Shown piece by piece: positions 42,072-50,384 of a DNA stretch of 64,000 nt. The position numbers and the translations under genes were made by a program. This DNA comes from Crossiella sp. S99.2 (lineage in GTDB: Bacteria > Actinomycetota > Actinomycetes > Mycobacteriales > Pseudonocardiaceae): contig NZ_JALMDK010000003.1 of the NCBI RefSeq assembly GCF_023094165.1, positions 924,118-988,117 on the forward strand. Direction: 5' to 3'. The first letter of the stretch is position 1, and each line of letters starts with the position of its first letter. The notes under the pieces are model-generated. The model ran no database searches, was not told the origin of the DNA, and was given only the letters and a program-made list of their open reading frames with translations.

Positions 42072-43224
42072 GCTGCTGGGTCTTCCACACCAGCTCGTCC
42101 GCGGGCACCGCCAGGTGCAATTCGGGCAGGCGGGCCAGCAGCCGGTCCAGCGCGACCTGCAGCACCATCCGGGCCACCGAGGCGCCCAGGCAGTGGTGCG
42201 GGCCGTGGCTGAAGGCCAGGTGCGGGTTCTCCGGACGGTGGAAGTCCACCCGCTCCGGACAGCCAAACGCCGCCGGATCGTGGTTGGCCGCGGCGGGATC
42301 CACCAGCACCGGTTCACCGGCGCGGATGAGCACCCCGCCCACTTCGACGTCCTCGGTGGCGTACCGGGGCAGCCCGGCGCCTGCTTCCAGGGGCACCCAG
42401 CGGAGGAGTTCCTCCACCGCGGCCGGCATCAGTTCCGGGTCGCCGCGCAGGGCGTCGAGCAGGTCCTGGTTGGTGAGCAGCACGAAGGCGAAGTTGGGGA
42501 TGTGCGAGGCCGTGGTCTCGTACCCGGCGACCAGCACGGTCATCGCCAGCATGATCAGTTCCGGCTCGGAAAGGTCGGCCTCGCCCTTGGTGACCATCGC
42601 GCCGAGCACGTCGTCGGTGCGTTCGGTGCGGCGGCGGCGCAGCAAACCCTCCAAATAGTCCCACATCTGCCCGGCGACCTCCTCGGATCGCTCGGGACTG
42701 ACCGCTGAGGACAGGGCCAGGTCCGACCATTCGCGGAACTGGTCCTGATCATCCCGCGGGATGCCGAGCACCTCCGAGATCACCGTGTTGGTCAGCGGCA
42801 GCGAGTAACCCGCCACCAGGTCCTGCACCGGACCGGCGGCGACCAGGTCGTCCAGGAGGCTCTCGGCGACCTCGATCGTCCTGGGGCGCAAGGCTTCCGC
42901 CCGGCGCTGGGTGAAGGCGCGGGCGACCAGGGTGCGTACCCGGCTGTGCTGCGGCGGGTCCATGGTCACGATGCCGGTGGTGGAGTTGTAGGGCATGGAG
43001 CGCGGCACGTCCCGGCCGTGCATGGCCTCCCGGGAGAACCGCTGGTCGACCAGCACGAATTTGGCGTCCTGGTAGCGGGTGACCAGCCAGGCCTGTTCGC
43101 CGAAGGGCAGGCGCACCCGCAGCACCGGTTCCTCCCGGCGCAGCCGGTCATAGAGCGGGTCCAGGCGCAGGCCTTCCACGACGAAGGGGAAGGCCCGCGC
43201 CTGGGTGGCGGGATCGGCGGTCAT
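41992..43224 (-). CDS. Cytochrome P450 (canonical I-helix)
   Basis: 410 aa. I-helix VAGYETTAS, K-helix EELLRW and heme loop FSHGPHHCLGASVAR (Ser in place of the usual first Gly). Soluble actinobacterial type. Its ATG overlaps the methyltransferase stop (ATGA), so it belongs to the operon radical SAM - methyltransferase - P450. The C-terminal tail (TSPPNHPAPAR) overlaps the convergent FAD gene. Confidence 0.93.
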   Translation of the reverse strand: MTADPATQARAFPFVVEGLRLDPLYDRLRREEPVLRVRLPFGEQAWLVTRYQDAKFVLVDQRFSREAMHGRDVPRSMPYNSTTGIVTMDPPQHSRVRTLVARAFTQRRAEALRPRTIEVAESLLDDLVAAGPVQDLVAGYSLPLTNTVISEVLGIPRDDQDQFREWSDLALSSAVSPERSEEVAGQMWDYLEGLLRRRRTERTDDVLGAMVTKGEADLSEPELIMLAMTVLVAGYETTASHIPNFAFVLLTNQDLLDALRGDPELMPAAVEELLRWVPLEAGAGLPRYATEDVEVGGVLIRAGEPVLVDPAAANHDPAAFGCPERVDFHRPENPHLAFSHGPHHCLGASVARMVLQVALDRLLARLPELHLAVPADELVWKTQQLIRGLTALPVAWRAATSPPNHPAPAR

Positions 43225-43925
43225 CGCAGGCGCCAGCCCAGCAGATCGTCCGGCGCGTCGGCCCGGTCGAACCCGGCCGCGGCCAGTTCGGCGTCCAGTT
43301 CCGATTCGGTCACCGGGTAGGCGTCGATCTCCTCGCGTTCCTCGATCCCCGGCTCGTCGCCGACGGTGATCCGGTAGGACCAGCTCAGCCGCAGCACGCC
43401 CTCGCGCACCGGGCGGCCCTCGTACTCGATGTCGTAGCGGGCCCGGCCGACCTGGAGGCTGCCCGCGGCGGGCGGGATGGCCTCGGCGGAGGAGGGTTCG
43501 GGCCGGTCCTGCAACAACAATCCGCCGGGGTTGAGCGAATCCGCGCAGACCTGCCAGAGTTTCTGCCGCTCTGCCGGGGAGAAGCAGAGCAGCATGCTGA
43601 TCAGCACTACCGCGTCCACCCGCACCGGCAACCGCACTTCCAGCGCGCTCATCGGCATGACGGTGACCCGGCGCTGCAGATCGGGCCTGCGGGCCAGCCG
43701 GGACATCAGCACGGCGCGCATCGGCGCGGCCGGTTCGACCGCGAACACCTCGCCGGCACTGGCATCGGCGATGGTCTCGGTGACCAGTCCGGTGCCGGCG
43801 CCCATCTCCAGCACGCCGTTGGCGCAATCGGCCACCGCCTTGGCCACCGCACGCTGGGTGGGTTCCTTGTACGGCAGGGCGAAGAGTTCGTGGTACTGGG
43901 CCATATACGTGTAACGGTCAGTCAT
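43221..43925 (-). CDS. SAM-dependent class I methyltransferase
   Basis: 234 aa with motif I VLEMGAGTGLVTE, an acidic post-I strand (EVFAVEPAAPMRAVL) and the strand VDAVVLISMLLCFS. The small-molecule type, lacking a DNA- or protein-specific domain; O-, N- or C-methylation cannot be distinguished. ATG 43925 overlaps the upstream radical SAM stop by 8 bp and its stop overlaps the P450 start, so the three are translationally coupled. Confidence 0.9.
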   Translation of the reverse strand: MTDRYTYMAQYHELFALPYKEPTQRAVAKAVADCANGVLEMGAGTGLVTETIADASAGEVFAVEPAAPMRAVLMSRLARRPDLQRRVTVMPMSALEVRLPVRVDAVVLISMLLCFSPAERQKLWQVCADSLNPGGLLLQDRPEPSSAEAIPPAAGSLQVGRARYDIEYEGRPVREGVLRLSWSYRITVGDEPGIEEREEIDAYPVTESELDAELAAAGFDRADAPDDLLGWRLR

Positions 43926-45867
43926 GGGATACCACGCCTCTCCGGTTGTCACTGAACATCTCCCGCGCCAGCCTGCCCATGTAGTAGACGATCTCCTCGT
44001 GGTTGGTGGAGGTCACGAAGTTGCGGGCGCCCGCCTTGTAGTACAGCGAGGTTTCCTGCTCGCCCACGGTGTGCGCGTAGGACTCGCCGCGGCGCAGCGC
44101 CAGGCACATCGCGGGCACGTCACAGGCCAGCGTGATGTGATGGCGCACGTGGAACAGGTCGCCTTCGACCTCCACCAGCGGCAGGGTTTCGTTGGCGTAC
44201 AACGGCGAGGGCTCCCGGCCGGGACTGCTGTAGGCGGGCAGGGTGAGCAGGTCGTACTCGAACGCGGTGTCCAGCAGGGTCGCGTGCTCGCTCGGCACCC
44301 TCGGCAGCAGCGACTCGCGCCACCAGCGGCGCAGCTCTTCCTTGGCCTCCACGGTGCCGTAGACGTACTCCACCACCGGGCCGAGCACATCGGAGTCGGT
44401 GAAGGAGCTGTTCAGCCCGTGCTGGAAGGGTTCGGCCGCCGGATGGGTGCTGCGCTCGAACCAGTCGATCAGCGAGCGGATGGTCTCGGACTGGGTGATG
44501 CCGCCGAGTTCGCGCAGCGGGCCCCACAGGAAGCGGAACACCGGGTTCTCCGCGACCAGGCGGGAGAAGAAGATGAACCGATGCATGTACCGGTTGTCCT
44601 GCGGGGTCATCGTGTTGTGCGCGATGAGGTACATGAAGTCGTCGTTGTTGCCGCGCACGGTGATCAGCCCGTGTTCGGCCCGTTTTTCCGCGTAGGCGGT
44701 GTTGGGCAGGATCAGCATCGGGTAGACCGCGACCCGGGAGACGTGGTTGGCCAGCCGGTCATAGCCTTCCATGAAGGACTCGACGGTCTCCCCCGGCGCG
44801 CCCCAGATCAGTTCGGCGTAGCAGGCCATGCCTTCCTTGCCGAGCCATTCGGCCAGGCTCTCCCAGTCGTTGACCTTCATGTTGCGCCGCTGCATGCCTT
44901 CTAGGGCATCGGGGTTGAGGGTTTGCAACGCCAGGGTGAAGGAGCTGTGCAGCCCGGCTTCCTTCATGGCGCTGACGATCTGGTAGAAGAGCTTGGACTT
45001 GTTCTTGGCCCAGGAGGTCTCGATGCTCTTGGGGAAACCGAGCCGTTGCCGGATCTCGATGACGTCCTCGACGAATTCCAGGTCGATGGGCAGCATGCCG
45101 AAGTTGGCGTCGCACATGACGATGGTGTGCACCTTGTGCTTGGCGAACAGCTCCACTTCCTGGCGCAGCCGTTCCCGGGAGAAGGCCCGCACCCGCTGCC
45201 CGACCGCGCCGCCCCAGTAGCAGAAGGAGCAGCGGTAGGGGCAGCCGCGGTTGGTCTCCATCAGCGCCACGTCGTAGCGGAAGTTGCCCTCGTCGTCGGT
45301 GAGTTCCAGGGTGCCGGTGAGCACCGGGGAGGCGATGGTGTCCAGGTCCTCGATGCGCGGGCGTTCCTCGGTGGTGACGAATCCGCCGTAGCCGGACTGG
45401 AAGGAGATGCCCAGGATGCCGCCGAGTTCGTTGCGGGCCTTGCCGTCCAGGTGCGCGTGCAGGATGTCGCAGAAGGTCAGCTCGCCCTCGCCGTTGACCA
45501 CGATGTCCACGTCCGGGAACATGCCGAAGACCCGTTTGGCCTGGTTGGCCACGTGGTTGCCGCCGAAGACCACCCAGCCGTCCGGGTTGATCTGTTTGAA
45601 GGTCTCGGCCAGCGCGGCGAAGGACCGGTAGTTCCAGCCCAGCACGGAGAAGGCGATGATGTCCGGCGCCTCTTCGGCGAAGAGTTCGCTGGCCATGCCG
45701 AAGAGGGTTTTGCCGCCGTCGAAGTTGATGATCCGGATGTCCATGGCGGCGGCCAGCCGCTCGTCCTGCAACGCGGTCGCCTTGAGGTACCCGGCGGCCA
45801 GCGGCATGGATTCCAGGGCCATTTCCCAGATTCCCTGCTGGATCAGCCACACCCGTGTCCGCGTCAT
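43918..45867 (-). CDS. Cobalamin-binding-type radical SAM enzyme 1
   Basis: 649 aa. Residues 1-140 form a Rossmann-like B12-binding domain (PDIIAFSVLGWNY, VVFGGNHVANQ, VVNGEGE) without the DxHxxG motif, as in the radical SAM class where cobalamin binds base-off without His. The radical SAM core has Cys209-x3-Cys213-x2-Cys216 (NRGCPYRCSFCYWGG). About 200 further residues follow. Such enzymes mostly methylate unactivated carbons; some do ring contraction or cyclisation. ATG 45867 has GGAG/GAGG upstream; GTG 45882 is an alternative. It heads an operon with a methyltransferase and P450 and follows two P450 genes on the same strand. It clearly resembles the second radical SAM enzyme in this window. 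Confidence 0.9.
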   Translation of the reverse strand: MTRTRVWLIQQGIWEMALESMPLAAGYLKATALQDERLAAAMDIRIINFDGGKTLFGMASELFAEEAPDIIAFSVLGWNYRSFAALAETFKQINPDGWVVFGGNHVANQAKRVFGMFPDVDIVVNGEGELTFCDILHAHLDGKARNELGGILGISFQSGYGGFVTTEERPRIEDLDTIASPVLTGTLELTDDEGNFRYDVALMETNRGCPYRCSFCYWGGAVGQRVRAFSRERLRQEVELFAKHKVHTIVMCDANFGMLPIDLEFVEDVIEIRQRLGFPKSIETSWAKNKSKLFYQIVSAMKEAGLHSSFTLALQTLNPDALEGMQRRNMKVNDWESLAEWLGKEGMACYAELIWGAPGETVESFMEGYDRLANHVSRVAVYPMLILPNTAYAEKRAEHGLITVRGNNDDFMYLIAHNTMTPQDNRYMHRFIFFSRLVAENPVFRFLWGPLRELGGITQSETIRSLIDWFERSTHPAAEPFQHGLNSSFTDSDVLGPVVEYVYGTVEAKEELRRWWRESLLPRVPSEHATLLDTAFEYDLLTLPAYSSPGREPSPLYANETLPLVEVEGDLFHVRHHITLACDVPAMCLALRRGESYAHTVGEQETSLYYKAGARNFVTSTNHEEIVYYMGRLAREMFSDNRRGVVSHD

Positions 45868-45910
45868 GGGCTCCGTCCTCACCTCAGTGTCCGAAGTAGA
45901 CAGTGCGTGC

Positions 45911-47068
45911 TCACCAGGCGACCGGCAGCGCGCTGGGGCCCTGGTCGAGCAGGCCGGCTCGTTGCGGGAGTTCCGCCACTGGCACGGCCAGCCGCAGGGT
46001 GGGGAAGGTCTGGGTCAGCGCGGTGAAGGCTTCTTGGAGTTCGAGCCGTCCGACCGCGGCGCCCAGGCAGTGGTGCACGCCGTGCCCGAAGGCCAGGTGC
46101 AGGTTGGCCGGGCGGGTGCGGTCGAAGCGGCCGGAGTCCGGGAATCGTTGCTCGTCCCGGTTGGCGCAGGCCGGTGGCGCGATCACGGTGTCCCCGGCCT
46201 TGATCAGCACCTCGCCGATCCGCACGTCCTCCTGCGCGATCCGCACCAGGCCGCCGATTTCCGAGGCGTAGCGCAGGATCTCCTCGATCGCGCCGGGCAC
46301 CAGCGACGGGTCCTCGACCAGGTCGAGGTAGTCCTGCGGGTGGGTGAGCAGGGTGAGCGCGCCCAGACCGATGGTGTTGCCAGCGGTGACGTACCCGGCG
46401 ATCAGGATGCTCTCCGCCATGGTGAGCAGTTCCCGTTCGTTGAGCCGGTCGTTGTCCTCTTCCCGCACCGAGATGAGGTCGCTCAACAGGTCCGGCCCGG
46501 GGTTGCGTTGTTTGTCCGCGATCAGCCCGGCGCAGTACTCGTCCAGGCTCTTGCCCGCGGCCATCACCTCCTCCTGGCTGAACGCGTCCAGCGACAGGAT
46601 CGCCTCCGACCAGCGCCGGAAGTCGGCCTGGTCGACCACTGGCACGCCGAGCAGTTCGGTGATCACCCCGATGGACATCGGGAAGGCGAAGATCTCCACC
46701 AGGTCCGCGGGCGGTCCGGCCGCTGCCAGATCCCCGGCGAGTCGCTTGGCCAGGTCCTGCACCTTGGGGCGCAAGGCTTCCACCCCGCGCACGGTGAACG
46801 CCTTGGACACCAGCCGCCGCAACCGGGTGTGTCCCGGCGGGTCCTGGAACAGCGAGTCCTCGGTGGCCGCGGCCGCACCCGGCGCGCGCACGCCGAAGCG
46901 CAGATCCGAGAGCACAAAACGGATGTCCTCGTACCGGGTGACCAGCCAGGCCGGTTCCCCGGAGTTGGTGGTGACCCGGCTGACCGGCTCCTGGGCCCGC
47001 AGCCGCGCGTACTCCACCGGCGGTTCGGTGACGGACGGGCGGGCGAACGGGAAGGGCGGTGCCCCCAT
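45911..47068 (-). CDS. Cytochrome P450 lacking the I-helix acid (AGYVT)
   Basis: 385 aa. K-helix EEILRY and heme loop FGHGVHHCLGAAVGR are intact, but the oxygen-activation motif reads AGYVTAGNT: Val stands where Glu/Asp is usual. It pairs closely with the next P450 upstream (shared EPPxxYARLxA and DQxPxALxVxW ends), pointing to tandem duplication. AAGGAGA precedes ATG 47068. It lies 14 bp downstream of its paralogue and 43 bp upstream of the radical SAM gene. Confidence 0.93.
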   Translation of the reverse strand: MGAPPFPFARPSVTEPPVEYARLRAQEPVSRVTTNSGEPAWLVTRYEDIRFVLSDLRFGVRAPGAAAATEDSLFQDPPGHTRLRRLVSKAFTVRGVEALRPKVQDLAKRLAGDLAAAGPPADLVEIFAFPMSIGVITELLGVPVVDQADFRRWSEAILSLDAFSQEEVMAAGKSLDEYCAGLIADKQRNPGPDLLSDLISVREEDNDRLNERELLTMAESILIAGYVTAGNTIGLGALTLLTHPQDYLDLVEDPSLVPGAIEEILRYASEIGGLVRIAQEDVRIGEVLIKAGDTVIAPPACANRDEQRFPDSGRFDRTRPANLHLAFGHGVHHCLGAAVGRLELQEAFTALTQTFPTLRLAVPVAELPQRAGLLDQGPSALPVAW

Positions 47069-47082
47069 CGGCGTCTCCTTCG

Positions 47083-48273
47083 TTACCAGGTCACGAGCAG
47101 GGCGGCTGGGCTCTGGTCGAGCAGGCCGGTGCGCATCGGGATGCGTTCCACCGGCAGCACGGTCCGCAGCAACGGGAAGGCCGAGCTGAGCACCTCCAGG
47201 GTGACCTGGAGTTCCATCCGGCCCAGCGCGGCGCCCAGGCAGTGGTGGATGCCGTGGCCGAAGGCCAGGTGCGGGTTGTCCGGCCGGGTGATGTCGAAGC
47301 GGGCCGGTTCGGCGAACAGCTCCGCGTCACAGTTGGCCGCGCCCAGCTCGGCGAAGACGGTGTCGCCCTTGCGGATCAGCGCCGAACCCAGCGGCACGTC
47401 CTCCTTGGCGATGCGCATCAGGCCGCGTTTGCCGAACTGGCAGCGCAGGATCTCCTCCACCGCGCCCTCGATCAGCCCGGGATCGGCGACCAGGCGGTCG
47501 TACTGGGCGCGGTTGGTCAGCAGGGTGAGCATGCCCAGGGTGATCGCGTTGACCGTGCTGACATGTCCGGCCACCAGCAGGGTGACCGCCATGGTGCGCA
47601 GTTCCCCGGTGCTGAGCCGGTCGTCGTCGGTGTCCCGCACCTCGATCAGCGCGCTCATCAGGTCGCTGCCGGGTTCCTGGCGCTTGGCCTCGATGAGTTC
47701 GGCCACGTAGCCGTTGAGGTTCTGCCAGGCCGCGCCGATCTGCTCGGGGGTGTGCGCGGTCATGCTGACCACGGCTTCGGACCAGGCGCGGAACTCCGCC
47801 CGGTCCGGCGTGGGCACGCCGAGCAGTTCGCTGATCACGTTGATGGACAACGGAAAGGCGAAGTCGGTGACCAGTTCGGCAGGCGGGTAGTCCCGCGCCA
47901 TCGCCTCGGCCAGCCGTTCGGCGGTACGCCGCACCGCGGGTCGCAGCTCGGCCATCCGGCGGGCGGTGAAGGCCCGGCCGACCAGGCGGCGCAACCGGCT
48001 GTGCCCCGGCGGATCCTGGAACAGCGACTCCTCCGGCCCGTCCTCGGCGTTGTCCCCGGCCGCGCCGGCGAAGCGGATGCTGAAGCGGGGATCGGCGAGC
48101 ACGAACCGGACGTCCTCGTAGCGGGTCACCATCCAGGCGTGCGTGCCGTTCTCGGTGACCACCCTGGCCACCGGGTTCTCCGCCTGCAGCCGGGCGTAGT
48201 CCGCCGGTGGTTCGGTGATCGAGGGCTGGGCCAGCGGCAGCGATACCGCCGGGGCACGCTCGGGTGCGCTCAT
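47083..48273 (-). CDS. Cytochrome P450 lacking the I-helix acid (AGHVS)
   Basis: 396 aa. Heme loop FGHGIHHCLGAALGR and K-helix EEILRC are present. The I-helix reads VAGHVSTVN, with Val for the acid and Ser for Thr. Family precedent links loss of this pair to altered proton delivery, as in P450s that use peroxide or catalyse coupling; which applies here is unknown. First gene of the leftward operon (P450, P450, radical SAM, methyltransferase, P450). ATG 48273 follows GAGGAGACG. Confidence 0.93.
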   Translation of the reverse strand: MSAPERAPAVSLPLAQPSITEPPADYARLQAENPVARVVTENGTHAWMVTRYEDVRFVLADPRFSIRFAGAAGDNAEDGPEESLFQDPPGHSRLRRLVGRAFTARRMAELRPAVRRTAERLAEAMARDYPPAELVTDFAFPLSINVISELLGVPTPDRAEFRAWSEAVVSMTAHTPEQIGAAWQNLNGYVAELIEAKRQEPGSDLMSALIEVRDTDDDRLSTGELRTMAVTLLVAGHVSTVNAITLGMLTLLTNRAQYDRLVADPGLIEGAVEEILRCQFGKRGLMRIAKEDVPLGSALIRKGDTVFAELGAANCDAELFAEPARFDITRPDNPHLAFGHGIHHCLGAALGRMELQVTLEVLSSAFPLLRTVLPVERIPMRTGLLDQSPAALLVTW

Positions 48274-48339
48274 CCACGTCTCCTCACACCGCCGCCGGGG
48301 ATCCGGAATCGAGTCCTGACGCTAGAGAACCGCGCTGGT

Positions 48340-48395
48340 CATGCGGCTGCACCGGCACTGGAGCAGCCGGGGGCCCGCGTCCAGTTCTGGTGCAG
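48340..48395. promoter_or_regulatory. Divergent operator region with cyclase-promoter motif
   Basis: Between the leftward P450 operon and the rightward radical SAM operon lies an inverted repeat: CTGCACCGGCACTGG (48347-48361) against CCAGTTCTGGTGCAG (48381-48395), 13 of 15 positions. Its left arm contains, on the reverse strand, GGTGCAGCCGCATG (48340-48353), which matches 13 of 14 bases of the motif in the cyclase promoter. Confidence 0.5.
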
Positions 48396-48476
48396 TCCGG
48401 CGCCAAGCGGACCTCCGTAGGGTCCGGGACCGACATCGCCTTGGGCTCTGTGCCCAGTGGACGGAGGCGCACCAAG

Positions 48477-50384
48477 ATGACGACCGTGGCACTGGTGGAG
48501 ATCCACTCCTGGCACAGCTTCCTACCGCTGGTCTCGGGCTACTTGCAGAGTTATGCCCGCCAGGACGAGACGATCGCGGAGCGGTACGAGTTCGAGATCC
48601 TGTCCCGGCACACTTCCGACGGCCGGGTCGCCCTGGTGGCCGAGCTGGCCGCGCTGGACAGCGACATCTACGCGTTCAGTTGCTACATCTGGAACGGCAC
48701 GCTGGTCCGCGAGGTGCTGGAGGACCTGGTCCGGTTGCGGCCCAACGCCCAGTACCTGCTCGGCGGCCCGCAGGTGATGAACCACGGCGAGGACTACATC
48801 CCGGCCGGGGCGCACAACGTGGCGGTGTGCAACGGCGAAGGCGAGATCACCTTCCTGGAGTACCTGCGCGAACTGGCGGGCGATACCCCGGATCTGGGCC
48901 GGGTGCCCGGGTTGAGCTTCCGCCGGGACGGCCGGGTGACCACTACCCTGCCCGCGGCCCGGATCAAGGAACTCACCGAGGTGCCGAGTCCGTTCGTGGC
49001 CAACCTGTTCACCGATTCGACCTACCACGTGGCGGTGCTGGAGACCAACCGCGGCTGCCCGTTCCGCTGCGGATTCTGCTACTGGGGCGCGGCCACCAAC
49101 GACAAGGTGCACCGCTTCGAGATGGACCGGGTCAAGGCCGACATCGAGTGGATCGCCAAGAACAACATCTACGCGGTGATGATCGCCGACGCCAACTGGG
49201 GCCTGTCCGCGCGCGATGTGGAGCTGACCGAGTACATCGTGGAGTGCAAGGAGAAGTACGGCTTCCCGTACTGGGTGACCATCCAATCGGCCAAGAACAG
49301 CCCGGAGCGGGTGTCCAAGATCGTGGACATCCTGTTGCGCGGCGGGCTGATCACCCGCCAGCCGATCTCCCTGCAAAGTGTCAGCGACGAGGCGCTCACC
49401 CTGATCGAGCGCAAGAACATCAAGCGGGAGACCTACTCCGAACTCCAGCGCGACCTGCGGGCCCGCAACATCCCCTCCTTCATCGAGCTGATCTGGCCAC
49501 TGCCCGGGGAAACCCTGGCGTCCTATGTGGACGGAATCGTGCAGCTGTGCCGCACCGGCGCGGACATGATCAACGTGTACCCGCAGCTGTTGCTGCACAA
49601 CACGCCGATCTACGAACAGCGGGAGATCTTCGGCGTGGTCACCGAGCGGGTGCCCAACCCGGTGGGCGAGGCCGAATTGGTGGTGCGCACCAAGTGGGTC
49701 AACCGGGAGCAGTACGACGAGGGCGTGTGGTTCTGGTACGCGCTGCTGTCGCTGTATGACTCGCGCGGCCTGTACTTCGTCTCCAGCTACCTGGACCGCA
49801 CCGGGATCGCGCCCTTCGACGAGGTGTTCAAGGCGGCGATAGCGTTCTTCAAGGAACGGCAGGACTTCGAGCTGTGCCGCTACATCAAACGCTCGGTGGA
49901 GACCCTGGACCACTACGAGTACAGCAACGGCGGCCTGGTGTGCCACCGGATCCAGCACAGCATGCGGCAGGACAACGACCGGCTGATGCACGAGTTCGCC
50001 TCCAGCCAGCCGTGGTGGTCGGATCCGACCGTGCGGGCGCTGTTCGAGCTGGACATGGTGGCCCGGCCCTACCCCTACATCGAACCGGTGCAGGAACCCG
50101 GGGTGCCGTTGAAGGAGGTGGACATCTTCGAGCTGGGCGAGCACCACATGACGGTGGATCTGCCGCCGCACCTGGTCGCCGAACTCATCGAGCGCAAGCT
50201 GCTGGACGACCCAGCGGTGCGCCGGGTCCGCCTGGACTTCACCGGCAAGAACAAGCAGGTGTGCGCGGATGAGGACGACCCGCTCGCCAACGGCTTGTAC
50301 TGCGCCAACCTGCTGGAGCAGATGCTGGACATGCTGCCCGAATACCAGGTCTGCGACACCGCACTGACGGGAGAAGCCCGATGA
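48477..50384 (+). CDS. Cobalamin-binding-type radical SAM enzyme 2
   Basis: 635 aa. The N-terminal B12-type domain (SDIYAFSCYIWNGTL, YLLGGPQVM, VCNGEGEIT) again lacks DxHxxG. The radical SAM motif is Cys194-x3-Cys198-x2-Cys201 (NRGCPFRCGFCYWGA). The body (VMIADANWGLSARDVE, IELIWPLPGETLASY) parallels enzyme 1, so the two diverged from one ancestor. ATG 48477 has GGAGG nine bases upstream. It is coupled by ATGA overlap to a P450. Likely a C-methyltransferase or other radical catalyst acting on the same product family; substrate unknown. Confidence 0.9.
   Translation: MTTVALVEIHSWHSFLPLVSGYLQSYARQDETIAERYEFEILSRHTSDGRVALVAELAALDSDIYAFSCYIWNGTLVREVLEDLVRLRPNAQYLLGGPQVMNHGEDYIPAGAHNVAVCNGEGEITFLEYLRELAGDTPDLGRVPGLSFRRDGRVTTTLPAARIKELTEVPSPFVANLFTDSTYHVAVLETNRGCPFRCGFCYWGAATNDKVHRFEMDRVKADIEWIAKNNIYAVMIADANWGLSARDVELTEYIVECKEKYGFPYWVTIQSAKNSPERVSKIVDILLRGGLITRQPISLQSVSDEALTLIERKNIKRETYSELQRDLRARNIPSFIELIWPLPGETLASYVDGIVQLCRTGADMINVYPQLLLHNTPIYEQREIFGVVTERVPNPVGEAELVVRTKWVNREQYDEGVWFWYALLSLYDSRGLYFVSSYLDRTGIAPFDEVFKAAIAFFKERQDFELCRYIKRSVETLDHYEYSNGGLVCHRIQHSMRQDNDRLMHEFASSQPWWSDPTVRALFELDMVARPYPYIEPVQEPGVPLKEVDIFELGEHHMTVDLPPHLVAELIERKLLDDPAVRRVRLDFTGKNKQVCADEDDPLANGLYCANLLEQMLDMLPEYQVCDTALTGEAR

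Noticed and set aside
48274..48476. Hidden RiPP precursor near the second radical SAM gene
   Set aside because: I read all frames of the gap; the open ones are Arg-rich shadow frames without a ribosome-binding site or leader-like sequence.
48522..50171. Long reverse open frame
   Set aside because: Antisense to the second radical SAM gene, whose cysteine motif and conserved blocks are unmistakable.
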